Assembly (NCBI RefSeq): GCF_001310085.1
Contig: NZ_CP012643.1
Location: forward strand, 1,643,001-1,707,000
DNA from: Rufibacter tibetensis
Lineage (GTDB): Bacteria > Bacteroidota > Bacteroidia > Cytophagales > Hymenobacteraceae
DNA length: 64,000 nucleotides
Direction of reading: 5' to 3'
A program made the position numbers and the translations under genes. The notes beneath the pieces were generated by a model. It had not been told where the DNA came from and did no database searches. It saw only the letters and a program-made list of their open reading frames with translations. This document shows, one piece after another, positions 25,005 through 33,763 of the stretch (its first letter is position 1; each line of letters starts with the position of its first letter).

Positions 25005-26120
25005 ATGAACCAGCAGGAAGAGAAAAAGAACGCGTTTCCTTTGTTATTCTCTGAAGGAAAACTGGGCAATTTGCACCTGAAAAACCGGGTGGGGTTGGCT
25101 CCTATGACCAGAACGTCAGCGGACCCCGATGGCACTCCCAATGAGGCCATGAAGAAGTATTACACCCGCTATGCGCAGGGGGGCTTCGGCTTACTTATCA
25201 CCGAAGGTACCTACCCCGATGAACTGCACAGCCAGGGATACTTGAATCAACCGGGCATCACGAACCCAAAGCACATAGCTGCCTGGCAGGAGATCAACCA
25301 GAGCGTACAGGCAGCCGGTGCTAAGATCATTTGCCAGATCATGCACGCGGGCGCCTTGTCACAGGGCAACCGGTACAAAGATTACACTATTGGCCCCTCG
25401 GCAGTGACACCCAAGGGAACACAGATGGAATTCTACGGCGGCAAGGGAGCTTTCCCCACACCCAAGGAAATGACGATAGAAGACATCCAGTCGGTGGTAA
25501 AAGGCTTTACCCAGGCGGCAAAGAATGCTGTGGAGGCTGGCTTTGATGGCATTGAAATTCATGGCGCCAACGGGTACATCCTGGACCAGTTCCTCACCGA
25601 CTACACCAATCAGCGCCAGGATGAATACGGCGGAGATCCGGCCCGTAGGGTACGACTGTTGGTAGAAACGGTGCAAGCCTGCAGAGCAGCGGTGGGCAAT
25701 GACTTCCCCATAGGAATTAGAATCTCCCAAACCAAAGTGAATGACTACACCCACTCCTGGGCAGGTGCCGAAGAAGACGCCAAGGTTATCTTCACTGCGC
25801 TGGGTAACGCTGGCCTGGACTTTATTCACGTGACTGAACACCACGCCGATAAACCTGCCTTTCAGGAAGGAAGTCCTACGCTGGCAGCCCTGGCCAAAAA
25901 ATACGGCAACCTGCCTGTAGTGGTCAATGGGCACCTGGACACCCCAGAAAAAGCAGAAGCCATGCTGCAAACCGGCGACGTGGATGTGGTTACCCTAGGG
26001 AAAACCGCCCTGGCCAACAAAGATTGGGTAAACAAAGTAGCTGCCGGCCAGCCCTTGGATGAATTTGCACCAGAACGCTTCTTTGTGCCAGACGCCAAAG
26101 TAAAGGAGTTTGAGCAGTAA
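25005..26120 (+). CDS. Old-yellow-enzyme-type NADH:flavin oxidoreductase
   Basis: The 371-residue FMN enzyme has NRVGLAPMTRTSADPDGTP at the phosphate-binding start, QIMHAGALSQ, the catalytic pair region DGIEIHGANGYILDQFLTDYTNQRQDEYGG and PVVVNGHL with DVVTLGKTALAN late. It reduces activated C=C bonds or nitro groups with NAD(P)H. The usual H-x-x-N is read here as H-G-A-N. It follows the PfpI-like gene by 7 bp and ends at a strong terminator, so the three genes are probably one operon for electrophile detoxification. Confidence 0.92.
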   Translation: MNQQEEKKNAFPLLFSEGKLGNLHLKNRVGLAPMTRTSADPDGTPNEAMKKYYTRYAQGGFGLLITEGTYPDELHSQGYLNQPGITNPKHIAAWQEINQSVQAAGAKIICQIMHAGALSQGNRYKDYTIGPSAVTPKGTQMEFYGGKGAFPTPKEMTIEDIQSVVKGFTQAAKNAVEAGFDGIEIHGANGYILDQFLTDYTNQRQDEYGGDPARRVRLLVETVQACRAAVGNDFPIGIRISQTKVNDYTHSWAGAEEDAKVIFTALGNAGLDFIHVTEHHADKPAFQEGSPTLAALAKKYGNLPVVVNGHLDTPEKAEAMLQTGDVDVVTLGKTALANKDWVNKVAAGQPLDEFAPERFFVPDAKVKEFEQ

Positions 26121-26151
26121 AAAGCAGGATCTTTGACATAGGTAACTACCC

Positions 26152-26193
26152 ATAAAAAGGGGTGCCCTCTTTCCAGAGGGCCCCCCTTTTTAT
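26152..26193 (+). terminator. Terminator after the redox operon
   Basis: A near-perfect stem (ATAAAAAGGGGTGCCCTCT with its complement at 26175-26193) with a TTCC loop ends in a T run, 32 bp after the OYE stop codon. Confidence 0.88.
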
Positions 26194-26245
26194 TTCAGCT
26201 TCTTTTCCTGATTTCAAGCAAGAAACGTAGTGCTTCACAATTGCA

Positions 26246-26402
26246 GATTCTCCCCTTGAGGGGAGCGTAGAGGGGTGTTTACACCTGCTGGTCCAATAAT
26301 GCTGAGTATATATTTATCTGTAGTAGATAAAGCATAATGTTATTCAGCAATACTTGTTCTCCTGTGTACACACCCCTCTGCGCTCCCCTCAAGGGGAGAA
26401 TC
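26246..26402. mobile_element. 157-bp gene-less derivative of the DUF559 element
   Basis: Two 39-bp inverted repeats (26246-26284 and 26364-26402, 37 of 39 positions identical) match the ends of the DUF559 element at 44604-45095. The left end continues inward with CTGC and the right end with AGGAGA, just as in the full element, so the polarity is kept. The 79-bp interior has no gene but holds a TTTATCT/AGATAAA hairpin. It behaves as a miniature, non-autonomous copy, an internal deletion or a primary miniature form. The flanks show no matching target duplication. Confidence 0.75.
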
Positions 26403-26417
26403 TCTTATATCAACTTC

Positions 26418-29048
26418 TTACTTCAGCGCTATTGTTCCTTCCACGGTTTTCTTGCTTTTCTTGGTAGCGGCATCTGGCTGGCTTCCGCCTACACTGATGG
26501 TCACGTTACCCGGCACGTGCTTGGCGGTGCCGTCCTCGGCAATTAAATGAAGGTCTTGCGGACGCAGTGTAAAGTTGACCACCTTGCTCTCGCCGCGTTT
26601 CAAGGCAATGCGTTCGAAACCTTTCAGAGCTCTGATTGGGGTTTTAAAACCGTTCTGCTGGCGCGTCAGGTATAGCTGCACTACTTCTTCGCCGTCCATT
26701 TTACCGGAGTTGGTCACGCGCACGCTTACCTGTACTGGGCTGTTCACCTGGGTATTTTTAGGCATGTCCAGTTTGTCATAGGTGAAGGTGGTATAGCTCA
26801 GGCCATATCCGAATCCATACAACGGTTGCCCTTTGAAGTAGCGATACGTGCGGTTGTCCATGGAGTAATCCCCGAAGGCAGGCAGATCCTGATCGCTTTT
26901 GTAGAACGTCACCGGCAGACGTCCGGCCGGGTTGTAGTCGCCAAACAGCACATCGGCAATGGCCGTACCCGCCGACTGACCAGCGTACCAGGCGTTCACA
27001 ATAGCCGGAATGTTCTGGGCTTCCCATGGCATGGCAATAGCACTACCGGTCATCATCACAAACACCACCGGTTTGCCCGTGGCTTTGAGCGTCTTCATCA
27101 GGTCGGTCTGTACTTTGGGCAGCAAGATGGATGTACGGTCACCGCCGTTGAAGCCGGGCTCATTTACCTTCATTTCCTCGCCTTCCAATTGCGGTGAAAT
27201 TCCACCCACATAGATGATCGCATCGGCGTCCTTTACACGGTTGGCTATGGCTTTGAAATCTGACTTGGCGAAGTTACCAGCCCGCAGTTGGATAGAAGCT
27301 TTGCCGCCGTCTTGGTTATATTCTACCACTAAACGGTATTTCTGACCAGCCTTGGTGGGCAGTTTGTAGCTCTTCGCGCCCCAACGGTTTCGGGTCCAGG
27401 CGTTCAATTGCTCTTTGCCGTCTACCAATAAACGATAGCCGTCATCGCCTTCTACTTCCAGGGTAATAGAACCGGTGGTAGCAGCAGTGTAGTCGGTGGT
27501 GTAACGGGCTGAGAAGTTGTAGGCTTTCATGTTGCCTACCACGGTTTCGCCCTCCTGCCAGAAATTGTTAATGTCTGCTTCCTGACGGGTAGTGACAGGT
27601 TGGCCTTTCAGCTCCATGTTGTTGAAGTACTCAGCTTGCACGCCGGGCTTGCCTTCAAAACTCAACTGCGGGGTAATATTGGTGTATACCAGCAACGTGT
27701 CTTTGGTGAAGGTAGAAGCGCGTTCATACACTACCTCAGTACCAGCACCTACTTTGTTTTTGATACCCTGCAAGGCGGTTACAATCTCAGACGGCAAGCC
27801 GTTGTAGTTTCCAAGCACCGCAATCGGGTTGTCAGCGTTCGGGCCTACTACGGCAATCTTCCGCAGGTTCTTTTTAAGCGGCAGGGTGTTCTTGTCGTTC
27901 TTCAGGAGCACCATAGACTGTTGCGCCATTTTAAGTGAGTGGGCTTTGTGCGGAGCGCTTTCCAATACACTCACCGGCGTCTGTGCGTACTTCACCATGG
28001 CTACCGGATCAAACATACCCAGCTTAAACCGAATGGTGAACAAACGCTTCACCGATACATCAATCATGCGCTCTTCAATTTTTCCTTGCTTTACGGCTTG
28101 CACCAAGGCTTTGTAGGCATCAGTTCCGCAGTCAATGTCGGTGCCGTGCATCACAGCGTCGGCCGAGGCCGAGGCAGCATCTGGATGGGTTTTATGGTTT
28201 TTGAAGAAGTCGTCAATAGCCCAGCAGTCAGACGTTACGTAACCGGTAAATTTCCACTGGTTGCGCAGGATGTCGTTCATGAGCACGTCTGAGCCGCAGC
28301 AAGGCTGACCTCTAAAGGCGTTGTAGGCGCACATCACGCCGGCTACTTTGGCATTCACCACCAATTCTTCAAAAGTAGGCAGATACGTGTCCCACAGGTC
28401 ATAATTAGTTGCTTGGGCGTTGAACACGTGGCGCTCCGGCTCAGGCCCACTGTGTACGGCGTAGTGCTTGGCGCAGGCTGCCGCTTTCAGGTACTTGGGG
28501 TCATCGCCCTGCAAGCCGCGCACAAAGGCCCGGCCCAACATGGCCGTCAGGAACGGGTCTTCGCCGTAAGTTTCTTGCCCACGACCCCAGCGTGGATCCC
28601 GGAAGATGTTGATGTTGGGCGTCCAGTAAGTCAAACCCACGTAGCGCTGGCCAGATTTCCCGTCGGCAATGGCTTTGTTGTAAATGGCGCGACCTTCCAG
28701 CGCGGAGTAATCGGCCATGACCTGTAGAGAAGTAGTGTCAAAGGTAGCAGCCATGCCGATGGCCTGCGGATAAACGGTTACTTTGTAAGGCGTGCGGGCT
28801 ACACCGTGTAGTACTTCGTTCCACCAGTCATAAGAGGGAATACCCAGACGGTCAATAGCCGGGGCGGCGTTCAACATCTGGGCTACCTTTTCTTCTAAGG
28901 TAAGGCGTGAGACCAGGTCGTTCACCCGGGCTTCAATGGTGAGCGAAGGGTCCTGAAACGGATAGGCATATTTCTCTTCTTTACTGGAAGTAAATGCCAG
29001 TATGCCAACGATGGCACAAAAAGAGAGTAAAACATAGACTTTTTTCAT
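26418..29048 (-). CDS. GH3 beta-glycosidase with inserted PA14 domain
   Basis: From the ATG at 29048 the protein has 876 residues: a signal peptide (MKKVYVLLSFCAIVGILAFTS), a GH3 barrel (LTLEEKVAQMLN, WGRGQETYGEDPFLTAML, AACAKHYAVHSGPEPERH, nucleophile Asp in GYVTSDCWAIDD), an alpha/beta domain split by a PA14 module (VQAEYFNNMELKGQP … YRLLVDGKEQLNAW), and a fibronectin-like C-terminus. The family removes terminal beta-glucosyl or beta-xylosyl units; the PA14 insertion often shapes the glycan pocket. The ORF extends to 29111 but lacks a signal peptide there. It complements the GH35, GH26 and GH9 enzymes but is not contiguous with them. Confidence 0.9.
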   Translation of the reverse strand: MKKVYVLLSFCAIVGILAFTSSKEEKYAYPFQDPSLTIEARVNDLVSRLTLEEKVAQMLNAAPAIDRLGIPSYDWWNEVLHGVARTPYKVTVYPQAIGMAATFDTTSLQVMADYSALEGRAIYNKAIADGKSGQRYVGLTYWTPNINIFRDPRWGRGQETYGEDPFLTAMLGRAFVRGLQGDDPKYLKAAACAKHYAVHSGPEPERHVFNAQATNYDLWDTYLPTFEELVVNAKVAGVMCAYNAFRGQPCCGSDVLMNDILRNQWKFTGYVTSDCWAIDDFFKNHKTHPDAASASADAVMHGTDIDCGTDAYKALVQAVKQGKIEERMIDVSVKRLFTIRFKLGMFDPVAMVKYAQTPVSVLESAPHKAHSLKMAQQSMVLLKNDKNTLPLKKNLRKIAVVGPNADNPIAVLGNYNGLPSEIVTALQGIKNKVGAGTEVVYERASTFTKDTLLVYTNITPQLSFEGKPGVQAEYFNNMELKGQPVTTRQEADINNFWQEGETVVGNMKAYNFSARYTTDYTAATTGSITLEVEGDDGYRLLVDGKEQLNAWTRNRWGAKSYKLPTKAGQKYRLVVEYNQDGGKASIQLRAGNFAKSDFKAIANRVKDADAIIYVGGISPQLEGEEMKVNEPGFNGGDRTSILLPKVQTDLMKTLKATGKPVVFVMMTGSAIAMPWEAQNIPAIVNAWYAGQSAGTAIADVLFGDYNPAGRLPVTFYKSDQDLPAFGDYSMDNRTYRYFKGQPLYGFGYGLSYTTFTYDKLDMPKNTQVNSPVQVSVRVTNSGKMDGEEVVQLYLTRQQNGFKTPIRALKGFERIALKRGESKVVNFTLRPQDLHLIAEDGTAKHVPGNVTISVGGSQPDAATKKSKKTVEGTIALK

Positions 29049-29328
29049 GAATTCCGGAAAAGAGTGGTTATGCGATCTAAATTCGGGAAAATATTCAACA
29101 TTTCGGTGCATTAGTAGAGAGTTTCCTTCCTAATTCATGCTCTTTTTGCGACAACTCTGCTTGTCTTCCTTTTGAGCCTGCTTTGGAAAAACTACGTCAA
29201 AACCACTTACCGAATTTTATCCTTTTATAAATTTTAGGTTCTTCTAGTCTGCATAAAGTAGTTGGTAAAGGCAGCTTTGACAACTTTGAATTACTTACAT
29301 ATGAAAAGTAAGCAGTATGCGCTCTCCT

Positions 29329-29367
29329 GTGTAAACACCCCTCTGCGCTCCCCTAAAGGGGAGAATC
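29329..29367 (-). repeat. Solo end of the DUF559 element
   Basis: The 39-bp block matches the inverted repeat of the element at 44604-45095 at 37 of 39 positions. The inner flank TCTCCT (at 29323-29328) marks it as a right-type end. No partner end lies within the adjacent gap. Confidence 0.75.
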
Positions 29368-29477
29368 TGCTCGTATAAGCTGCTTTATACGGGTATAAAT
29401 TCCAGATCTACCGTGCAGAAAGACCTACTCCAGTACTAATGAATATCAAACTTCTGTCACAGGAGACATAAATAAAG

Positions 29478-29515
29478 AAAGTCCCTCTTACCGCTAAGGG
29501 TAAGAGGGACTTTTA
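29478..29515. terminator. Terminator of the SulP/carbonic anhydrase/TetR operon
   Basis: A 15-bp perfect stem (AAAGTCCCTCTTACC with its complement) and a 6-nt loop. On the minus strand it is followed by a T-rich tail. It lies 56 bp after the TetR stop codon. Confidence 0.85.
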
Positions 29516-29570
29516 TAGAATAGAAATAAGAGGGAAAAAGCAGCTATCCTAGGAACACCACTTTGACTCT

Positions 29571-30251
29571 CTACTTCTTGATGGTATTGAGAACCAATTC
29601 CGTTAAGAAGTCTACCAGTTGATCTTCCTGGGCCAGGTCTATGTTCGTGAGCGAAGGCAGATGCTTGGCGAAGAAAACCTGCTGGTGGGCACTTTCTGAG
29701 ACTGTAGACACCAATGAATCGGGGTACTTGTACTCTGGGTTAATTTCCAGAATAATGCTCGCAATACGTTTGTTCAGCCGTTTATAACTCAGAAAGAACC
29801 CTTCCTTGTTGTTTTCATCTACTTCTTTGGTGAGATACGCTTTGGCAGACTCGGCAATCACAATTTTTTGGAGTGTTACCTCATCAATGTGGGCGAAATC
29901 CATGTCGTTCTCTATCCGTCCGGACAGAATCTGGATGGCGACTCGTAGCCTCTCTTGCGGGGAGGCAATATTAGAGGTTGCAAACACCAGGCGATATTCC
30001 AGCCAGCTCCAGTACCAGGAGATCAGGTACACCAATAGATGGTGCTTGCTTTCAAAATACCGGTAAATGGTAGCTTCAGTAATGCCGATCCGCTCTGCCA
30101 GCTTTTTGAACGTAAAGCCCTCAAGACCCAGCTCCTCCATCAGCTTGATGCCGTGTTCAATGATCATCCGGCCTTTCTCAGAGCTCTCAGGGTCTTTGAG
30201 GTATACTTTCTCCTCTACTGTAATCTTAATGTTAGCCAGCAGATTCTTCAT
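29571..30251 (-). CDS. TetR/AcrR-family regulator
   Basis: The 226-residue protein has an N-terminal extension of about 23 residues and then a TetR helix-turn-helix: LEGFTFKKLAERIGITEATIYRYFESKHHLL (about residues 39-70). The C-terminal ligand domain is not assignable. It is the last gene of a minus-strand unit after SulP and carbonic anhydrase (13-bp gap to the latter), so it probably regulates its own operon. Two 18-bp palindromes just upstream of the first gene are the obvious candidate operator. The ligand is unknown; a bicarbonate, anion or fatty-acyl signal are all open. Confidence 0.9.
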   Translation of the reverse strand: MKNLLANIKITVEEKVYLKDPESSEKGRMIIEHGIKLMEELGLEGFTFKKLAERIGITEATIYRYFESKHHLLVYLISWYWSWLEYRLVFATSNIASPQERLRVAIQILSGRIENDMDFAHIDEVTLQKIVIAESAKAYLTKEVDENNKEGFFLSYKRLNKRIASIILEINPEYKYPDSLVSTVSESAHQQVFFAKHLPSLTNIDLAQEDQLVDFLTELVLNTIKK

Positions 30252-30264
30252 GGTGTAAGCTCCC

Positions 30265-30897
30265 TTAGGCCACCTCTTGGCTGTAGAATTCTACCGCGCC
30301 AGACTTCACATCGTACATGCCTCCTACAAGGCCTATCTCGCCATTCTGGATCATTTCACTCAGAATAGGGCTTTTTTCTTTGATGAGCTGCACGGCGCGT
30401 CTAACATTTTCTTGGGCCACTAACTCTACAAATTCTTTGTTTTTAGAGCTTTTCTCTCCTATGTAATCAACAGCCTCTACAGAAGGAGTAATTTTATTCA
30501 CTAATCCGGTAAGATTGCCCAATTCTACGTGATCGCAAGCACCTTTGATGGCCCCGCAGCTGGTGTGCCCTAACACCACAATGAGTTTTGAACCCGCCAC
30601 TTTGCAGGCAAACTCCATACTGCCCAGTATGTCTTCATTTACCACGTTACCGGCAATACGGGCATTGAAAACATCACCTATCCCTAAGTCAAAAATAAGC
30701 TCTGAGGACGTGCGCGAATCTATGCAGCTTAGAATGATAGCGAAGGGATGTTGGCCTTCAGCAGTTTCTTCTACCTGCTGCAATAGGTTGCGGTCTGCCT
30801 TTGTATTACTTACAAAACGCTTATTTCCTTCTTTTAAAATGTTAATGGCATCTGCGGGAGTTAGCTTTTGCTGGGTCTCTTTGGTGTACGCTTTCAT
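30265..30897 (-). CDS. Beta-class carbonic anhydrase
   Basis: The 210-residue protein has the zinc site of beta carbonic anhydrases: C58 and D60 in LSCIDSRTSSE, H111 and C114 in LGHTSCGAIKGA. R62 completes the Asp-Arg dyad. It interconverts CO2 and bicarbonate in the cytoplasm. It follows the SulP transporter by 24 bp on the same strand and precedes the TetR gene by 13 bp. A SulP transporter beside a carbonic anhydrase suggests bicarbonate import or pH/CO2 homeostasis. Confidence 0.93.
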   Translation of the reverse strand: MKAYTKETQQKLTPADAINILKEGNKRFVSNTKADRNLLQQVEETAEGQHPFAIILSCIDSRTSSELIFDLGIGDVFNARIAGNVVNEDILGSMEFACKVAGSKLIVVLGHTSCGAIKGACDHVELGNLTGLVNKITPSVEAVDYIGEKSSKNKEFVELVAQENVRRAVQLIKEKSPILSEMIQNGEIGLVGGMYDVKSGAVEFYSQEVA

Positions 30898-30921
30898 GTT
30901 TTATTTAGTGATTAGTGGAAA

Positions 30922-32487
30922 TTACAAACTTACGCTGGTGGCATTGGCACGCTGCCTTCCTTGTGTCTCTTTGAAAGTGATGCTTATATGTTTCATATGA
31001 GCATTTTCTTTGAAGTCCTCGATCAATTCTTTGACGTCATGATCAACAAAAGCAGATTTTGAATAGTCTATTACCAGGTCTGCTCCCTCAGGAATCTTAC
31101 GCAGGGCCTGCATGATGTTGCCTTTGTTCAGGAACGTTACCTCCTCAGCCAGCACAAGATGGTATTGGTCTTTGCCTTCTGGCGTTTTCTCCTGGTGCAA
31201 CAAGTGAGACACTTCGTAGCTGTTCTTCAAAATAAAGAGCACGGCTACTGCCATTCCAATGCCTATACCAGTGAGTAAGTCTGTGAAGACAATGGCGATA
31301 ATGGTGACAATGAAGGGCAGGAACTGCATCCAGCCGGAGCGGTACACACTTTTAAACAAAGCTGGTTTGGCTAGTTTATACCCTACTGTTAATAAAATGG
31401 CCGCTAAACTGGCCAACGGAATCATGTTCAGAACCCCCGGGATAGTGAGCGCACAAATTAAAATCAATACTCCGTGGGTGAAAGCGGCAAGCTTGGTTTT
31501 ACCACCAGACTGGATGTTGGCAGAGCTACGCACAATTACTTGGGTCACAGGCAGACCGCCTATCAATCCTGCCACCATGTTGCCTACGCCTTGGGCTTTA
31601 AGTTCACGGTTAGCGGGGCTAATTCTCTTGTATGGGTCTAATTTATCCGTGGCCTCCAAGCAAAGGAGAGTTTCCAAACTAGCCACTACGGCCAGCGTAC
31701 CTGCCAGGAAAATCACTTCATAGCTTAAAATACGGCTGAAATCTGGACTGGTGAACTGCTGAAAGAAGCCACCTAAGCTTTCTGCCACCGGCAGCGAAAC
31801 CAAGTGGTTGCTGCGTAAAGCTAACTGCGGATAATAGTTCTGAAACAAAATGTTCAACCCGATGCCCAGCAGTACTACCACCAGTGGCCCCTGGATGAGC
31901 TGGAAAATTCTTCCTTTTTTGGAAAGCACCTGATCCCAAAGAATCAGGATAAACAAAGACAAGCCACTAATGATGACTGCTGAAGGCGATACCGCATTGA
32001 GCATCTGGAACAGTTCGGAGAATGTATTTTCCCCATCAGGCTGTCTAAAATGCACATTGCCCTCAAAATTCTGATCGTAACCAAAGGCGTGCGGAAGCTG
32101 CTTCAGGATAATGATCACCCCAATACCTGCCAGCATTCCCTTGATCACTGAGGTTGGAAAATAATACCCGATGCTGCCCGCTTTCAGAAAGCCCAGGGCC
32201 AACTGTATAACCCCAGCCAGGAAAACAGCTGACAGGAAAACCTCAAAGCTGCCCAGTTGGTCAATGGCGTTAAGCACGATCACGGCCAGACCAGCCGCCG
32301 GCCCACTTACCCCCAACTGCGAGCCGCTAATCAGGCTGACCACTACGCCACCAATGATTCCGGAGATGATACCGGCAAACAAAGGAGCTCCGGACGCCAT
32401 GGCAATTCCTAGACACAAGGGAACTGCTACCAGAAAAACGACCAGTCCGGCAGGAAAATCGCTTTTTAATTCTTTAAAGCTAAGCAT
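30922..32487 (-). CDS. SulP-family anion transporter with STAS domain
   Basis: The 521-residue protein has a SulP core of about 11-12 helices (FPAGLVVFLVAVPLCLGIAMASGAPLFAGIISGIIGG; SGPAAGLAVIV; LLCLEATDKLDPYKRISPANRELKAQGVGN; GGLPVTQVIVRSSANIQSGGKTK). A short C-terminal STAS domain follows (LVIDYSKSAFVDHDVKELIEDF). Bacterial SulP proteins move sulfate, bicarbonate, chloride or dicarboxylates; the partner carbonic anhydrase 24 bp downstream favours bicarbonate. It is the first gene of the operon and two palindromes lie 15 to 54 bp upstream of its start. Confidence 0.92.
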   Translation of the reverse strand: MLSFKELKSDFPAGLVVFLVAVPLCLGIAMASGAPLFAGIISGIIGGVVVSLISGSQLGVSGPAAGLAVIVLNAIDQLGSFEVFLSAVFLAGVIQLALGFLKAGSIGYYFPTSVIKGMLAGIGVIIILKQLPHAFGYDQNFEGNVHFRQPDGENTFSELFQMLNAVSPSAVIISGLSLFILILWDQVLSKKGRIFQLIQGPLVVVLLGIGLNILFQNYYPQLALRSNHLVSLPVAESLGGFFQQFTSPDFSRILSYEVIFLAGTLAVVASLETLLCLEATDKLDPYKRISPANRELKAQGVGNMVAGLIGGLPVTQVIVRSSANIQSGGKTKLAAFTHGVLILICALTIPGVLNMIPLASLAAILLTVGYKLAKPALFKSVYRSGWMQFLPFIVTIIAIVFTDLLTGIGIGMAVAVLFILKNSYEVSHLLHQEKTPEGKDQYHLVLAEEVTFLNKGNIMQALRKIPEGADLVIDYSKSAFVDHDVKELIEDFKENAHMKHISITFKETQGRQRANATSVSL

Positions 32488-32502
32488 AAGTCTTTAATAC
32501 CG

Positions 32503-32541
32503 TTTTAATGTTGATTAAAAGTGTTTTAATATTTATTAAAA
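32503..32541 (-). promoter_or_regulatory. Twin 18-bp palindromes upstream of the SulP operon
   Basis: TTTTAAT-N4-ATTAAAA occurs twice, at 32503-32520 and 32524-32541, with identical 7-bp arms, different 4-nt centres, and a 21-bp repeat period, two turns of the helix. The pair begins 16 bp upstream of the start codon, so a bound protein would block the promoter or the start region. The TetR-family gene at the end of the operon is the natural candidate to bind it. Confidence 0.65.
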
Positions 32542-32627
32542 GTAATACTATAGCTCACCAAAGTAAAACTATATACCCCAGATTTGCAAGGAAAGTTCCG
32601 CGTTAAGTGTAATTGAATAAGACCAAA

Positions 32628-32678
32628 AAGCAGAAATGCGGCTTACCTCTTTTAAAAGGATTGGCCGCATTTCTGCTT
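32628..32678. terminator. Hairpin downstream of the O-methyltransferase
   Basis: A 14-bp stem (AAGCAGAAATGCGGC near 32629-32642 with GCCGCATTTCTGCTT at 32664-32678) encloses a 21-nt loop that contains its own CTTTTAAAAG palindrome. It lies downstream of the methyltransferase stop on the minus strand and upstream of the SulP operator. Confidence 0.7.
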
Positions 32679-32755
32679 ACGATTTAACTGAAAATAGTTG
32701 GGATATAGGCAAGGGACCGAGAAAAAATCCCCACACTCCTACCTCTATTCTTGCC

Positions 32756-33763
32756 TTAAACCGGTACTGCCTCCAGAATAGAGACATCGGCAACCGTGGG
32801 AACCATACGAGCCAAGCGGAAGCCCGACTGTTCAAAAAGATGCTGGTATTCTGGCAAGCTGCGCTGTCTTCCTCCCAACAGGGCCAGCATATGAATGTCC
32901 AGCATCTTTGACCAGTGTGGCCCTTGGTCTGGCGAGATCAGTTGTTCTATCACCAACAGTTTGGCTCCCTCTGGTGCTGACTGCCGGATTGCTTTCAGAA
33001 TTTTCACGGCCTCCTCGTCTGCCCAATCATGGATGATTTCCATGAGCAGGTACCCGTCACAGGCAGGCAGTGGATCTTTGAAAAAGTTACCCGCTTGCAG
33101 CTCTAGGCGGTCAGAAGCCAATTCGCTTGCGTCTTCTACCACGTTGGGCAGATCAAACAAGATCCCTTTTGCATTTGGTGCCTTCTGCAGCACTGCGGCC
33201 AGCAAATGCCCCCTTCCGCCGCCTATATCACCTATGGTTTCAAAACCACTGAAGTCATAGGCAGCCATTACGCCCGCTGCTTGTCCAAAACTCTTGGAGG
33301 TCATAGCTGCATTAAATATTCTGTTCTCCTCTGCATGGGTGCCAAAGTAATCCCAGAGCCCTTCGGGAATGACCTTCTCAGCTGCCGGACGGCCCGTTTG
33401 CAGACTATGCTCCAACCCCTCAAAAATTTGCCAGAATACCGGCAACCCGAACATCTTGGCAAAAGCTTTTAAGGATTGTGGATGGTCCTGGCGTAAAAGA
33501 CGGGAGGCTGCTGAGTGCTTAAAAGCCCCTTCGTGAACTTCAAAAACACCATGGGCTGCCAAAAGCCGCATCATTCGCGCCAGCGCCTCTGGGTGCACCT
33601 GTAACTCAGCGGCCAGTTCTTCAGCGCTGCGTGGAGTTTCCTCCAAATGGTCGGCTAAACCTATGCCAGCTACTACGTGCAGGCAACGCGCTACACAGTA
33701 GCCGCCCGCCAGTTGTGCCAAAGTATCAAACGGATTAGAAGAAGTAGAAAGAGAAGCATCCAT
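32756..33763 (-). CDS. SAM-dependent O-methyltransferase (acetylserotonin/caffeate type)
   Basis: The 335-residue protein has an N-terminal winged-helix dimerisation domain (about residues 10-100, SAEELAAELQVHPEALARMMRLLAAHGVF) and a class I Rossmann methyltransferase domain with TIGDIGGGRGHLLAAVL (SAM loop) and the catalytic-His region MEIIHDWADEEAVKIL. The family methylates hydroxyls of small aromatic or polyketide products. No biosynthetic cluster surrounds it, so the substrate is open. It starts at the ATG at 33763 and is probably monocistronic, ending at the hairpin near 32650. Confidence 0.92.
   Translation of the reverse strand: MDASLSTSSNPFDTLAQLAGGYCVARCLHVVAGIGLADHLEETPRSAEELAAELQVHPEALARMMRLLAAHGVFEVHEGAFKHSAASRLLRQDHPQSLKAFAKMFGLPVFWQIFEGLEHSLQTGRPAAEKVIPEGLWDYFGTHAEENRIFNAAMTSKSFGQAAGVMAAYDFSGFETIGDIGGGRGHLLAAVLQKAPNAKGILFDLPNVVEDASELASDRLELQAGNFFKDPLPACDGYLLMEIIHDWADEEAVKILKAIRQSAPEGAKLLVIEQLISPDQGPHWSKMLDIHMLALLGGRQRSLPEYQHLFEQSGFRLARMVPTVADVSILEAVPV

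Larger units (their letters stand above)
29049..29570. other. Intergenic gap with a solo element end and a terminator
   Basis: 522 bp between the GH3 and TetR genes, both on the minus strand. It holds the solo 39-bp element end (29329-29367), an adjacent CGTATAA/TTATACG hairpin (29372-29391), and the terminator of the upstream operon (29478-29515). No gene was found. Confidence 0.6.
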
